Made by a program: the position numbers and the translations under genes. Shown here piece by piece: positions 11,342 to 25,150 of a DNA stretch of 64,000 nucleotides. The notes under the pieces are model-generated. The model did no database searches, was not told the origin of the DNA, and worked only from the letters and a program-made list of their open reading frames with translations. The stretch is from Vespa crabro (taxonomy: Eukaryota > Arthropoda > Insecta > Hymenoptera > Vespidae), in contig NC_060972.1 of NCBI RefSeq assembly GCF_910589235.1, positions 4,930,899-4,994,898 on the forward strand, read 5' to 3'. Position 1 is the stretch's first letter. Each line of letters begins with the position of its first letter.

Positions 11342-13264
11342 ATATTTCTTTATTTTTATATCATTCGTTTCCTTACAAGTCATATATACGTTTCGCTGTT
11401 AATTATACGCCTTCGCAATGTACAGCGTTTTTATAAATAGAATTCGTATTCCATTAAGCAAGCACGATTTGGACAATTACGCGCGCACCTTCAACATTTC
11501 ATTTCTTTTCATTTTTATTCGTTCGGCAGGTCATTAAAGATTTCGAGTTACGCTCTTTCAAAATCGTATCGATTTAGGCATCCGAACGAATCGACATCAA
11601 TTCGTTCGATTCACACTGACGTTGTTATCGTTAAGAATAGGTTTGGTATTGCGGACAAATTAAAAATCGTACGTAAGTTTATTGACCAAATCGATATTCA
11701 CACGAGTTTGTTTACCCTTTCGAATTTAAAGCCGGGAAATAAGTGCAATTTCGACTGTATTTATCATTAAAGAATTCTTTTCTTTCTTACTCTTAATTTG
11801 TGACGACTTTCATTGAAAATGACATACTATTTACGTAAATGTTTTAAATGAACGATATTAATTATTCTAAGTTTTTATCTAACGATCTTAGGAATATACG
11901 TATTTTCTTGTTCTTGGTAAACCATGAAATTCTTTACTACTATTCGATTTCGTTTGTAACGTGCGCGCGTCAATGTCAACGCCTGCTTATTCATTATTTT
12001 CTCTTGTTCACCTTTCCTTCTTTTCTTTTTCTTATTTTCTTTTTTCTTTTTTTCTTTTTTTTTTTTTTTTTTTACGTCTCGATACTTATTTGTACGTAAA
12101 TTAATATCGCTTTATACCGATGTATATCTAGATTTTTGTCGCGTACGAACGTTATTTAGAATATTATTTCAGTGAGCAAGTAACTGGGAGAGCCTCTGCC
12201 CTTTTTCGCTTCTCTTCCTACATTTCATGTCTGTTCTTTTTCCTTATCTTTTATTATTTTTCTCATGACTTACAACCCTCGAGTTTTTCATTCTTTCCTT
12301 GGCAGTCAACGAAAGCGTTCCAGTTACGACGTACTTTATGCCTTGTGTGTTAACTTAATGCGCCGTGTCTCTCTCTCTCTCTCTCTCTCTCCCTCTCGCT
12401 CGCGCGCGCGCGCGCGCGCATCGTTGATACCACGTATACACTCGTACTCACAAGTACATTCACGCGCGGACGCATGCATTAGACACATTCGTTACCCATC
12501 GCTTTTTACGTCTCGTCTTTCGTCCTTCCCTTGACTCGATTATATATATTACAACATATCCTTTTTCGTCGCGCTCGCAAACTCGCTGAAGGACAGTTTA
12601 CATGCTTTTTACTTTGTTCAGTGCGAAGGCATACGCGCGAAAATAGAGATATTCTTTGTAGCTTTTGAAAATCTCGTAGGACCGTGAAAGTCGCTCGAAG
12701 AAAAATTTAGAAAAATATGCGCTTACGGAAATGTAATAATAATCAAAAAGAAAATCTATTAGCGAAATGAATGTACCGAGGCGAGACAGAGAGCAGGTCA
12801 AACAGAAGCAAAAGTTAAGAAAGATTGTAAAATAATGGAATAATGGAATGTGAAAAAAAAACTGAATTTATTTTTAAATTGATTATATTTCTCGATTAAT
12901 AGGTATTAACATCGATATCATAATATCGATATATTTTTCAATAATTTTTATATGCTCGAATGATTTTTCTTGTCGATAAATGCATCGATATTGCCGCTAC
13001 CGTTTCTCATAAAATACTTCTTCGGGATCCAACGAGACTACTTGTCTAACGTATGGCAGCACTAATGCAGATCGATCTTTCAAGGAAAAGATTCTATCTA
13101 GCGTTCAGCGAACGCCGAGACGACGAGACGACGTGGAACGAAATATGATTATCGAAATATAAAAGAAGAGAGAACTATAATCGGAGGTCTCGTAATAACG
13201 TTCGCGCGTTTGCTGCATTGTACACCTCACACAACATACACAATGATTATCGTTAAACGAATGA

Positions 13265-13284
13265 ACCGATAATTAATTATCGGT
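13265..13284. repeat. Perfect 20-bp palindrome
   Basis: accgataattaattatcggt equals its own reverse complement. A second inverted repeat with 11-bp arms and a 2-base spacer follows at 13300-13323 (arms actataatata / tatattatagt). Confidence 0.85.
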
Positions 13285-14432
13285 GTAACTTTATCTTCGA
13301 CTATAATATATTTATATTATAGTTTTATTCGGACATTACAAAAAATGATATTAATGACGCATGACTAAATCGTAAAAGAATTCTGCCGTAGGTTATGCAT
13401 ATGTGTGTATGTGTGTACGCACGTACGTACTATAGATATTCTTTCCGATTGTCGGAAAGTATCGATCGAGTGAGCACGTAGAATATCATTGTTTTCGATG
13501 ATCCATAATAGAACACGAGAAGACGTTCGATCTTTGAAGAATCGACGTTGGTAAGAAATAATTATGAAAAATAAGTGATTTCCTCGTGTCCTATCTCGGA
13601 ATCGAAGCTACGATATTTCGCGCTTTGACGCTAATCGATTTCCTCGAAATATTCGATCAGGCACGCACCGATATACGATTTTGACAGGTGGGAGGGACAA
13701 GAAGACGCTCTTCCTCGGCCTGATTCGCAATCGCGTTTGATTCTTCGTCTATGACGAGGGTCGATCTCGTATTTATTTCTTTTTTTTTCCTTTTTTTTTT
13801 TTAGCCTTCGTCCTCTCTCTCTCTCTCCATCGCATTTTTTCCCTTTCCTTTTCCTTCTCTTTCTTCGCCATTTCGAGGAACAGGAACTTCCGCTTAAGAT
13901 ACGAACCACAGTGGATGCACACACTCATGCAAAACTCAGCAGCCACGCACAGAAACACACACGCACGCGCTCCTCGGAATAGCGTATCCTCTTCTAGCAC
14001 ACCTTCAGTCACTCTTTTCACTCTCGACTTTGTCCTCCGTCTCTTCTCCTTCTTTCTTTTCCTTTTTTATTTTCTTTTTAATCTTCGATCATTCGGTTAT
14101 TTCGAATCTATATGTCTACGCGCTAATCTAGGTTTTAATTTATTTATTTACTTTTTTATTTATGTATATTTTATTTATATTCTCGCACTTTTTGACGCTC
14201 TTTTCCGCATAAGCGCAACGCGTTTTTCTTTCGCACGTTGTTCGATTTTTTTACTTAAATTATCTTTCTCACTCGCTCGATCGCTATATTTTTTTGTTAT
14301 ACATATTCTCTTTACATTCTTTCTACTTAACTTTCTTCGTCCCTCGTCTATCCTTTTTTTTTCCTTCTTTCTCTCCCGTTTTCCTTTGTCATATAAGTCG
14401 GCGTTACTGCCACGTAAGAGTGTATCGGATAG

Positions 14433-14461
14433 TATAGGTATACGTTAACGGTATACCTATA
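14433..14461. repeat. Inverted repeat with 11-bp arms
   Basis: Arms tataggtatac and gtatacctata flank a centre containing GTTAAC. It could form a short hairpin. No gene context. Confidence 0.75.
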
Positions 14462-15921
14462 TCTACCGAGTGCCAGTAAAAGTAACATAATATATAATTA
14501 ATTATATATAAACGCTTCGAGATAGTAATCGCCCGACCTACGGGAGTATTCGTGTGTTTCTTCGAGTAATGTGCGTTGTGTTGTGTATTAGTTTGTGTGT
14601 TGTGCGTATGAAACGTGCGCACACTCAGTTTCCTTCTTATTTTTTTTTCCTTTTTCTTTCTCCCTCTCTCTAGTTTTCTTTTTTTTCTTTTTTTTCTTTT
14701 CACTTTCGTAAACGCATGTCTCCTTACGTGTATACATGTACGTATATGTATGCGTGTTTTTTCTGTGGCTGCGTATGTATGTTCATTGTGTACCTACACT
14801 GTCACTTTTATCTTATTTTTTACGATCGTAGAATACGTTTCTACAATATAATGCATCAGCGTTATTATTTAAAGTTTACAGTTTTAGAATTTGGTACTCT
14901 CGTCGAGACGACTCGTCGCGCAATATCGTCGTACTTTCGTTCCTCTTCGGTCGGAGCTACGCACGGTTTCATAAATATTTTTTTCCTTTACGCGGGGATT
15001 TCGGGGATCGAGATCCGATTTTTTCCTCTGGCAGGACGAGCGACGGAAAAGGCTTCGATTCCTCGATCTCGATTGAACGTTTACACGCGTACGTTTATTC
15101 GAGATCGAAGTTGTACTCGCGTGAAGAGTACGTATGTCGGCTTCATATTTCATCATTTTAATGAAATTAAAGTTCTTGAGAAAGGAAAAAGGAAAAGGAC
15201 ATGTAAATAGTCGTTTCTCGAGTTTTAACCTTCCAGTCATTGTATTGCATATGTAAGTACATCTCTTGCAAAGAAGAACGACAAAAAAAAAAAAAGAAAA
15301 AAACAAGAAAAAAAAAAGAAAAGAAAAAAAGAGAACAACAGAATTTCTTTAAAACAATGCTATTATCATCGTCTTTTCCGCGCCTTTCGTAAGCGTCTTC
15401 TTTTCTTATCACTCTTTTTTTTATCTTTTTTCTTTCTTTCCCGTTTATAACGTCGCGTAGCCGCGATTGATTAAAACGTATATTGTATTAGAAAGTTGGC
15501 AGTTTTCGTTTGTAACGCGATTCGTACCGTCTCATCTTTAATTTCAATGACCGAACCGGCCGTAGCCATCTTTTCTTTCTTTTTCCTTCTATTTATTTGT
15601 TTCCGATAAGTAATTTAAGCTAATCGATTGCCTCTTTAATTAATCGATAGGATAAAATCGATTATGACGAACGACCGCCTTTCGAAATTTATCCGGCTCC
15701 CCTCTTTCTCTCATTCTCTTCTATAACTAAGAAACGAACGAACGAACGAACGAGTGAACATGCGTGTCGGCTTTGATCCCCCAATGTTCTTCTAATTTAC
15801 TTTTGGTTTATTATCTTTCTGCCTATACTTCCTATTTATTTATATCATTTTTGTTTGCTTATTCTTAAATGATTTACGTAAGTACGTGCGAACAGTCACA
15901 ATCTCGTGTGCACTACATTTT

Positions 15922-15963
<42 letters not shown>

Positions 15964-15980
15964 CTTATATATAATACATA

Positions 15981-16022
<42 letters not shown>
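15922..16022. repeat. Compound (GT)n / (TA)n microsatellite
   Basis: A (GT)n run of about 39 bp is followed by (TA)n of about 38 bp, separated by AT-rich sequence. Confidence 0.9.
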
Positions 16023-16024
<2 letters not shown>

Positions 16025-16239
16025 TATGTGTATATGTAATGTGTGTATGTGTATTTTATATATTACTTTGTAATAGGTACGCTCTCTCTCTCTCTCTCTC
16101 TCTCGTAATTTTTTTGCTCCTCTTTTTTTGGTGAACGAATACAATGCTCTGTATAAAACTCGTATTTACAAGGTGATCGATTTGTATCAGTAATAATAAT
16201 TTCTATCTCCTTGCCTATCCCCTCGCGTTCACTCATCTT

Positions 16240-16278
<39 letters not shown>

Positions 16279-18920
16279 TTCGAGTTTACAGCACCTTCGT
16301 CCTGCTCTTCGAGTTTCCAACGATATTTATTTTCACAACATATTAATATATTAATATATTGATAATGTTAATAATCATAATAATGTTAAGAATAGAACAA
16401 TAATAACTTGTAATATATAGATTCCCGCCGATAACATAAATTTATATCCTGCCAGAGGACAGAGGTCTCTTTTTCTTTTCTCTTTTTTCTTTGTTTAAAA
16501 CATTTATATATATTTGATTTATTTCTATACAATAAAGGTAATAATTATGTTCATAATAAACGATGGGGCCACGAGCAAACGAGAATATAAGCGAATAAAT
16601 AGGTAGTTATGCTTTACGACTATTAATTAAAGACGAATAATTAACCTTCGAATTTCCATCAATGCGATATAATTCTTCTTACCTAGCTTCATAATCTTCT
16701 TTTAACCGTTAAAAGTTGAAGTTAACAGTCGTTGAAGCGTTCATGCGAAATCGAGTTTCTATGTAAATAGGAGTAAAACTCCGAAAGGTTACGAATTCGT
16801 TTAATCGCGTTCGTGCCACGAGATTGTCATAATTAGACGGTTGAAAGGAAAGCTGTGAAGTATTAATTAAGGAGCGCTCGTAAGATCGACTTAATTTTAA
16901 TGACGAACGTTTAATTGAAAGCGTGCGCGATTTAATCTTTTCACGAATATCGTCCATTTAATCTTTTTTGAATTATCGTCCGGCTTTGACGAGATTCGTC
17001 CGTTCTTTCCGTGAACTCCGTTGTCTGTTATCAGCATAGAAAATAGGATCATGTACAAAGGGATATTTCGACACTCTTGTCCGACAGTAGGCGGCCGAGT
17101 TCTCGAAAGGAACGACAAATTCTCGTCTCATCGGGACGATTTGTTTAAAATAAGATGCTCGATACGTTCTGGACAACGGACAAAATTTCCTCCCTTCTCG
17201 TACGTCCATGGCCCTTTAAAATCTCAAACGTAATAAATAATATAGGCACACGTAATATATAAGACGCATATATGTATATATACATATACATATACATATA
17301 TATATATATATATATGCGTAGAAACGCGTGAGATACGCATGTATGCATACGCGATAAATATACGTATGAATAAATGCACCTAAATCGTTATATGTATAGA
17401 CTTATATCGCTAAGGTTCCTTCTTCTCCTCTCGATCTACCTCTCTCTCTCTCTCTCTCTCTCTCTATCCCACCCTCCTCCCTCTTTTTCTTCTTCCTTAA
17501 AGACTTGTTAACGCGGATAACGCGAGTATACGATTATATAAATTGTATGTATATAATGCTTCCGGTGGGGCGGACGTGGAAGTGTGTGTCGATATTTATA
17601 TAATTTCATTATTATTATAATACGCGTTATGTGAAAGAAACGAACGCAGGGGGATCAAAGGATGTGTTTCGTCTTTTTTGCTCGTTGTATTTGGTCGGCG
17701 AATCGATCGATCGATTTTTTCCTTTCTCCTTTGAACACCCGCGCGGAGCACGTCGAGTGGAGATTTTTCGTTACACGCTTACTGTTAGCGGAGAAAAAGT
17801 ATAAAAGATGAGTTATGTGTGTTTTCTCTTGCCATTTTCTTTTTTCTTTTTTTTCCTTCCTCTTTTTTCTTTTTCTTTTCTTTTGTTTCTTTTTTTTCTT
17901 AAAGGAGGTAGAAACTAAGTTAGCTACCTCTCGTATTCTCCGACAACGTGCTCGGCCGTGGTAATACGCGTCTTGATATATCGATTATTTGACCGCCTTT
18001 CTTATCGCGCGACGATAATTCGGCCGACTCGTTAATTACCTGGGCGATCGTTATCAACCCTCGTTCTATCGTTCTAACGTTCAAAGCATCGCGCTCTGCT
18101 TTTCTATTGACTCCGAGATCTTTTTGTCCGAGAAACGAATTCGCAAAAATTCATTAATATCTCGAGAACGATGCGAGTTTGGACGGGCGAAGGAATTGGA
18201 AAATCATCAAAGAGGGAACAAAATAGTATATTTCTACGTCGAAGATAATTTTTCACAATCGTATTCGACGATCGGTCGCGATTCATTCATTTCATCCAAC
18301 AATTAATTGCCAATTAATGAAGCAATTTAATACGTACCGCATATTGATCAAAAATAATAATTCAGATCCCAAATGTAATGTTAAAGATTCTGTTAATCAT
18401 ACATTTACCACTTTACGGTCGTTTTTTTCGAATACTTGTATCGAATGTCGACAGAGAAGGAACGCATCCTCCCTCTCTCTCCCTCTCTCCTCCCCTTTAT
18501 TTCTTTTTCTTTTTCTTTCTCGTAAGGTACACAAGAACAAAGGATGCCTTATTAAATGCACGACTGGTAGGAGCGTTTGGCAAATGAACTGTTTGGTGAT
18601 CGCGAAGGAAGGTTGTGGAGGGTGTAGGGCGCCCCGAAGAAGAGAAAGAGCGAGAGAGAAGGATAGAACGTTATGTAGATGGAGAGGATAGAAAGAGAGG
18701 GATGGAGCGAAGGGGAAGACCGGGGGAAGGCTGGGCGTGTCAGCTGGTCGATATCCTGAATGGCAAGCTTCCACGACCCAGGCTGCAGCCAGCTACCTAC
18801 CCCTTGTGGATCGAGAGAGATGAATATATAGAAAGAGTGTAAGGGCTGGAAAAAGTGGAAAACAGCAGGAGCGAAAAAGAAAGAGAGAGAAGGGAGAGTG
18901 CACGTAGATTACTGAATTGG

Positions 18921-18964
<44 letters not shown>

Positions 18965-19896
18965 CTCTCCTTGTGCGCACGCCTTTCCACGTTTGTCTCT
19001 CTTTTTTCCATTGGCGCATACACGTTAATGTATATGTGAGTGCGTATACGCGCTACTCTGCATGTTCTCTCGAACGAAGTAGAAAAAGGCGAGCGGAGGA
19101 AGGATGGAGAGTCGAAAAGAAGGAAGTGGAACGGCATACAATCATCATTAATTAACTCTGAGAAAACATACTAGAGGTACAGGAGTTTCCGAGTGTGGCG
19201 AGGGGTAGTAGAAAAGAGGCATCTCGACTAAAGGAATTGCGTTCTTTCCAATGACTTTTTTTTTTCTTTCGTTTCTTTATGCATTACTGCGTATAGTTAA
19301 ATGAATGAAAGGAAAATGTCGAGTCGGATAGTAATAAGTGATTCGATTTCTATCCAATTTTATGAGAAAGCAGGCGATTGAGGTGATCGCGAAAAATCGG
19401 TTTATTTGATGGAATGCTGAGTGTACAAATGCAATAAAAGTATATAGTCACATAAAACAATAATACGAATTGTGCGACCGATCACCGACGAGATTAATTA
19501 TTTACATGTATATTCTTTTTATCCCTCGCTCCGTTAACGTTTGTCTTCTTTGCATATTCGCAAAAAGACACTCGCGTTGACTCGCTCGCACCGTAACTTT
19601 TTTTATATCATGTATTTATAATTATGTGTGTGTGTATTCTATGAATTTGTAGTAGCTACCTCTTCTTCATTCTTCCCTCCGAGAGCCAGCAGCGATGTCG
19701 TCGCGAAATCGACGTTCGAATGTCTTGATCTCCGATCTTCGATCTCCCCTTCTAGATCTCTCTGAAGTTGTTTCTGTACGTCGACGCGTTGCTCCGAGCC
19801 GACGATATTTGAAGCTTTTTTCGTCTTTCTCTTTTTCTTTGTTTTATCATTAATTAACTTTTCTATTTTTTAATAGTAGCTAAATTGACAAATTTG

Positions 19897-19900
<4 letters not shown>

Positions 19901-19948
<48 letters not shown>

Positions 19949-20045
19949 ACATATATATACATATACATATATATATATACATATATATATATATACGTAT
20001 ATATATATACATATATATATATATGTATGTATGTATATGTATATG
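19901..20045. repeat. (TA)n/(CATA)n tract near the Rdl 3' end
   Basis: About 145 bp of alternating TA with CATA interruptions, 530 bp beyond the Rdl stop codon. Confidence 0.9.
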
Positions 20046-20453
20046 GAAGGTCTCCTTATTAAGACCTAAAGAATTACCTAAACTGGCAATGTTTAAGGTA
20101 TATTAATGATCGCGCCTAGTACGACGCATTTCCACTTGCTCGAAAGATCGTCCCTTTTTTATATTGAATTTCTTCTTTCTCTTTTGTGTTAATCTTCAAT
20201 TCGAGCAATTATCTCGTTCGCACCACTTTCGTTCTTCGTTATCGTTAATGTATATCATCGCGATATAAGTAAGCGCGTTTTTCACGTATCGCGCGTCGTG
20301 CGTTTTGAATAGTTCGTAATATGAAAGAGTTCAAATAAGTAACGTCGATTCGATGCGACGAGAACGGATTCTGGATTTCGTACCAGTACGAGAGGAAATG
20401 GCCGTTGACGAACTCGCACTCGTCCGAGCACGTATTTCGTTTGTTCTTTTTTT

Positions 20454-20459
20454 TTTATT
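20454..20459 (-). terminator. Rdl: Possible polyadenylation signal for Rdl
   Basis: AATAAA on the minus strand, 117 bp past the stop codon but inside a homopolymer-like T run on the plus strand. Further AATAAA words occur downstream (for example 19401-19406), so the real 3' end may be much farther. Confidence 0.3.
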
Positions 20460-20575
20460 TCGCTTTCGTCCTTCCGTGCTCGTCCTTTCGTGCGAGTTTC
20501 CTTCATCTTTCTTTTCCTCTTCATCCGTTCTTTCGTCGCTACGAGCCGCGATACAGCAGCCGACGTCCCCGTGCT

Positions 20576-20721
20576 CTACTTCGCCTCCTTCAACAGCACC
20601 AGGTCGTCCGCGACTACGTCACTTATATGCAGGTAAATGACCCAGTACATCAGGTTGAAGCAAACGAAGCACACCGGGAATACGATGCGGGAATACTTGT
20701 CGATGTCTGATGGCGTTATGC
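20576..20721 (-). CDS. Rdl: Rdl last coding exon (M4)
   Basis: Acceptor ttttgacag. It encodes GITPSDIDKYSRIVFPVCF, then M4 (VCFNLMYWVIYLHISDV) and VADDLVLLKEAK, with TAG at 20576-20578. A short extracellular tail after M4 is normal for the family. Confidence 0.96.
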
Positions 20722-22282
20722 CTGTCAAAAAAAAAAGAGAAGGATAGCTTTTCTTAAAATTTTTCGGATCTCCGGCAGGTGCAGCAAGCTCGATTAAATG
20801 AATAACTTTTATGTTTTTTATAACGCGAATATATATAAAAATCCATTTTCTGAAATAGAAATCGTATCCAAAGATTAGACGATTCTTTGGCTTTTGTGTT
20901 CCTGGCGTCGTTACTGGAAATTAAATAGTCAACATTTAAACTTCTGAAATGGGAAGAAAACGCAAATGATCTTTTATCTTTGTGGATAATATGAAAAAAC
21001 GGTCGTAAAAAATCGAGTCTCGTAATATAAGATTGAATGAGGCGTACCATAAAGTTTGCTAATATCTTTGCCAGGATGAATGAGATGTTGTGGTGCAGGC
21101 GGAGCTTCCTCGTCGGCCCGGCCATTAATGGTGTTTTCGAGCGTGCCACCTTTGCTGTGTGCCTTCGGGTCGTGCACCTTGAACCGCACCTCCTGGACAA
21201 CACGGGACCACTTACAAGAGACACGGCAGTTCGATTTGGGGCGTCCTTTGTCAAGGATTACCCCTTACTTTGTCAGATTGGCATGCGACATCGAGGACAC
21301 TACGTCTTCTACGTATGGTGCATTAACGCTTAGAGCGAGTGGAAATTAGCTCGATAGGATAAATCTAAGATATCGTACATAGAAGATAAGGGGAGATACT
21401 ACCTACGCTCGTGGAAAGACTAGGCAAACTCGATATATACTGATATAATACGGTGGAAGGTTTAATTAAAGCATTCGATTCCGATGACGCGTTTTACGAG
21501 CTTCCTAGAGAGGTGGCCCAGTCCTTGTTCCTTCCCGAGGCTCCCTTTAATATTTTCCATTCTCGTTCTACAATCCGCAAGATTAAAAGAAAATTTATAG
21601 TGCATTGCTCGCTCATCCCTATACGGGAGGGTCCGATGTGGTAGTCCCGCGCGCGCGCTCGCTCGCCTACCCGGGCGATGGGAATTCATTTCGTGAAAAC
21701 CTTTTAGCTTTTGACCTTTCCCCGGGCACGCTCCTAACGTCGGAAGAACGACATTTTCTTGTTTTTCTTTTTTCTCTTACCCTTTTCTCCCTTCTCTTTA
21801 TCCCTTATTTGTCTTTCTACCGCGAGAACTTTATCTTATCTCACCCTAAAGTCCTTTGATTACGTACTTACTCCTTTCACTAGGAGGAGGCCTTATGAGA
21901 ATTCGCGTTTCAAACCTTCCGCAGCTTTCTTTATCGACCTCTAACGTAGTCGATTTATAACTCGTGATTGGGATCGATGAGTTATCAGCGTAGGACGCAT
22001 GCAATTTTCGTGCAGACACTCGCAACCATTCAATTCTTACATTACAGGTTTCTCTTATATTAACGCTTTGCCAATCTCTTTTTATCTTTATTCCTTCTCC
22101 CTATATAATCGAAAGTAATTGGCAACTCGTTAATGTCTAATTCTTTTCCCTTTATTCCAAAAGTAGCAAACGAGTCGTAGGTGCGGATCCGAGTGTGCCA
22201 TAGTTAAAATGCCAAGAACTTTGCGTTCGGACGAAGATATATGATGAAGAAGAAGAAGAAGAAGAAGAAAAAGAAGAAGAAG

Positions 22283-22314
<32 letters not shown>

Positions 22315-23414
22315 GAAGAAGAAGGGTGAGAGAGACTTCGGTCGACGTTACTCACAGTTTGCTTAGGAGCGTGATCACCATGATCACCGGGTACACCCGG
22401 TGGTCCTGGATTTTCCCTCGCCGCTTTCATGCTTTCCGCTATCTTCTGGAAGCGGTTCTTCCGCATTTGAATCCTCTTTGCCATGTAACCCACCGTGGCG
22501 TATTCTGCGAAGACAAAGAAGCCGTGGAAATAAAGGGAGGGAAGGTAACGCGCTGTCGTCACCATTCGAGAGACTCTCGTCGTGTACCTGCCTCGGAGCT
22601 TTCGATTTTAATACGTATCTTCGTCGGGCGAGGATGAAAGCGAGGAGAAGAAGAAGTGCGGGAGGATTATTCATCGGGCTCGATCGCATCGCGTTTCTCA
22701 TACATTGGAGTTAACGTGATATTTTGATCGGACGAGCTCGTATTCGGTTCGCTCTCACGAGAGACGACGGCGGCAGCCGATTGAACCGTTCAAATCGCCA
22801 AAGGATAGGAGGAAAAGTCGACACCGATCCGAGGACGATCTGAAGGAGAGGAAGGACGCGTCTCGTGGCTCGGGAGACGAACGCGATCGCGAGCTGTTCG
22901 ACTGTTTTTTCCTTTTCTTTTTCTTTTTTTCTTTTCTTTTCTTTTCTTTTCTTTTCTTTTCTTTTCTTTTCTATTTTCTTTGGTAGCACGTAGAGGCATG
23001 GAAGAGTACACGATCGCACTCACCGAGCAACGAGGCAAAGACCATGACGAAGCAGGTGCCCAGATAGACGTCGATGGACTTGACGTAGGAGATCTTTGGT
23101 AGCGCCGCGTTCGTCGAGGACATTAGGGTCGTCATAGTGAGCACAGTGGTTACTCCGAGGGCCACCCGAGCGGGGGTCGCGTTTCGGTTTAGCCAAAAGC
23201 TCACCCACGATATTATGACGATCAACCCGGAGGGTATGTAGATCTGGATCAGGTAGTAGCCCATCGACCGTACGAACTGGATCTCGCAGGCCAGCCGCGA
23301 GTAATTTCCTGCGATAAAAGATCGAAGGTCAGGACAGGGGGACGGAGAGGCGTTGTTAATGTCTCTCTTTTGCTTTCTTTCTTTCTCTCTTTCTCTCTCT
23401 CTCTCTCTCTCATC

Positions 23415-23473
<59 letters not shown>

Positions 23474-23546
23474 GTCCTTCCTTTTCACTGTTCTCGTCGG
23501 TCTCTCTCTCTTCCTCTTGGTCTCCCTCTTCTCCTACTCCAATTCT

Positions 23547-23600
<54 letters not shown>

Positions 23601-25103
23601 CTTTTGCAAACGTCGCAACACCACCCTGTCACGCTTCCCAATTTTTTTCTCTTTTATCTCCCTCCGTTTTTCTAACGTCGACGCTAGCAGTCAGGAACAT
23701 TAGCGAGGTACGCGACTTCGTGTAGAAATGTGTCATCCTCGGGCCGCGTTTCTTTCCTCTCTCTCTTTTCGTCGTTTCAAAAAGGAGAGAAAAAGTGAAA
23801 ACGCGAACGCGTGAAATGTATACGAAGTCGCGCGACGTGAAAATGGAAAGAAGAAAAAGGAAAAAAAGGGAAAGCGTTCCTAGTCCGAGAGCAATTCATC
23901 TTTTCGAGTTTCGTACGATCGCGAGCTGTATTATGAAAGTAAGAAGGGAAGATCGTCGCATCCTATATCCCCTCTCGAAATGTGAACGAAGATGAGATCG
24001 CGCGAGGAAGAGAGAGAGATCGATCGATCGATCGAACGACGGCTATATCGTTGATGGTGGTGCAAAAAAAAGAGTTATTACAAAATTATGTTTATACAAT
24101 AGACAAGACAGAAATATGCACGTACTACGAAGTAGCATGAATGGCGGTAATCGCGGCTGCTGCGGACATCGGATAGCGCTTAAGTGTCTCTCCACCTTAC
24201 CCATAAAGAAACGAAGGCATATATATTTCTGACCTTTGATATCGATTCTCTCATTGATGGATATAAATCTCGTATATTTTTTTGGGCTCTCGCTTATCCT
24301 TATCTTTTCTTTTACTTTTATTTTTCTGTGGATAGCTTGCAGCGAGTCTGCTCGATTAGAATATTTTTTGATTGGGTATATGGCGGGGGCGAGGGTTGTG
24401 TTCATACGTTACCGGTGGTAAGACTAATCTCCATAGCTCGCTGCCTATGCCCGAGGACCTTGAACTGTGGGAGGGAGACCTCGTTGCTGACACCGACGCT
24501 GTCAGCACCCTCGTTCCACTTGTACCGGATGTCCCTCATCGTGTATCCGACTGAAAAAATAGAGAGACCCCCCGCGATTGGTACGTACCTCGCGGAAGCC
24601 CTCACGCATTTCACGCGCCAAGCTCCGAGGGGGCCTCCACTTACCTCGCACCCCCGCAAATCTCGAGATTCTGTACTCTTTCTCTCTCTCTCTCTCTCTT
24701 TCTCATGCACGCGCACATTCACCCACACATTCGTTTTTTCGCACGTACGCGCGCGCGCGCGCGCGCACGCACGCACGCACGCACGTTTGTACTATACACA
24801 CATTCGCATTCTCTAACTATCTAATTGTCTAAACGGTCTAAGTTGTCAACTATTTATCCGTCCTCTTTTCTATTTTTTAGTCCATTCTCACCTTTTTCCT
24901 TGTCAAGAAAAAAGCACACATACACGTACACGCACGTTCCCTTCCTATCCTGTGTCTCGATCGAGGTATCAAGATGAGGTATCATGGACCATGCTCCGAG
25001 TACGATCGTGCGTCAGAAACTTGAAGATACTTTGCGAACGCGATACCAATTCGAACTATAATGTTGATTGTTTAAAAAATGTATACTCGTTCGAATTCGT
25101 TCG

Positions 25104-25150
<47 letters not shown>

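Larger units (their letters stand above)
9202..20453. other. Intergenic region between convergent BTB and Rdl genes
   Basis: About 11 kb with no supportable gene. It holds (TA)n at 10038-10086 and 19901-20045, (CT)n at 11290-11339, 16083-16104, 17440-17465 and 18926-18961, (GT)n at 15922-15960 next to (TA)n at 15985-16022, poly-T at 12055-12073 and 16246-16270, and two inverted repeats near 13265-13323. Part may be the Rdl 3' UTR. A non-repetitive block at 18720-18815 could be a regulatory element. Confidence 0.6.

Noticed and set aside
22971..23624. A 217-codon open minus-strand frame
   Set aside because: Only 23024-23308 is real Rdl exon 7. The rest is Arg-Glu text from a (CT)n/(GA)n microsatellite upstream of the acceptor, plus a few intron bases.
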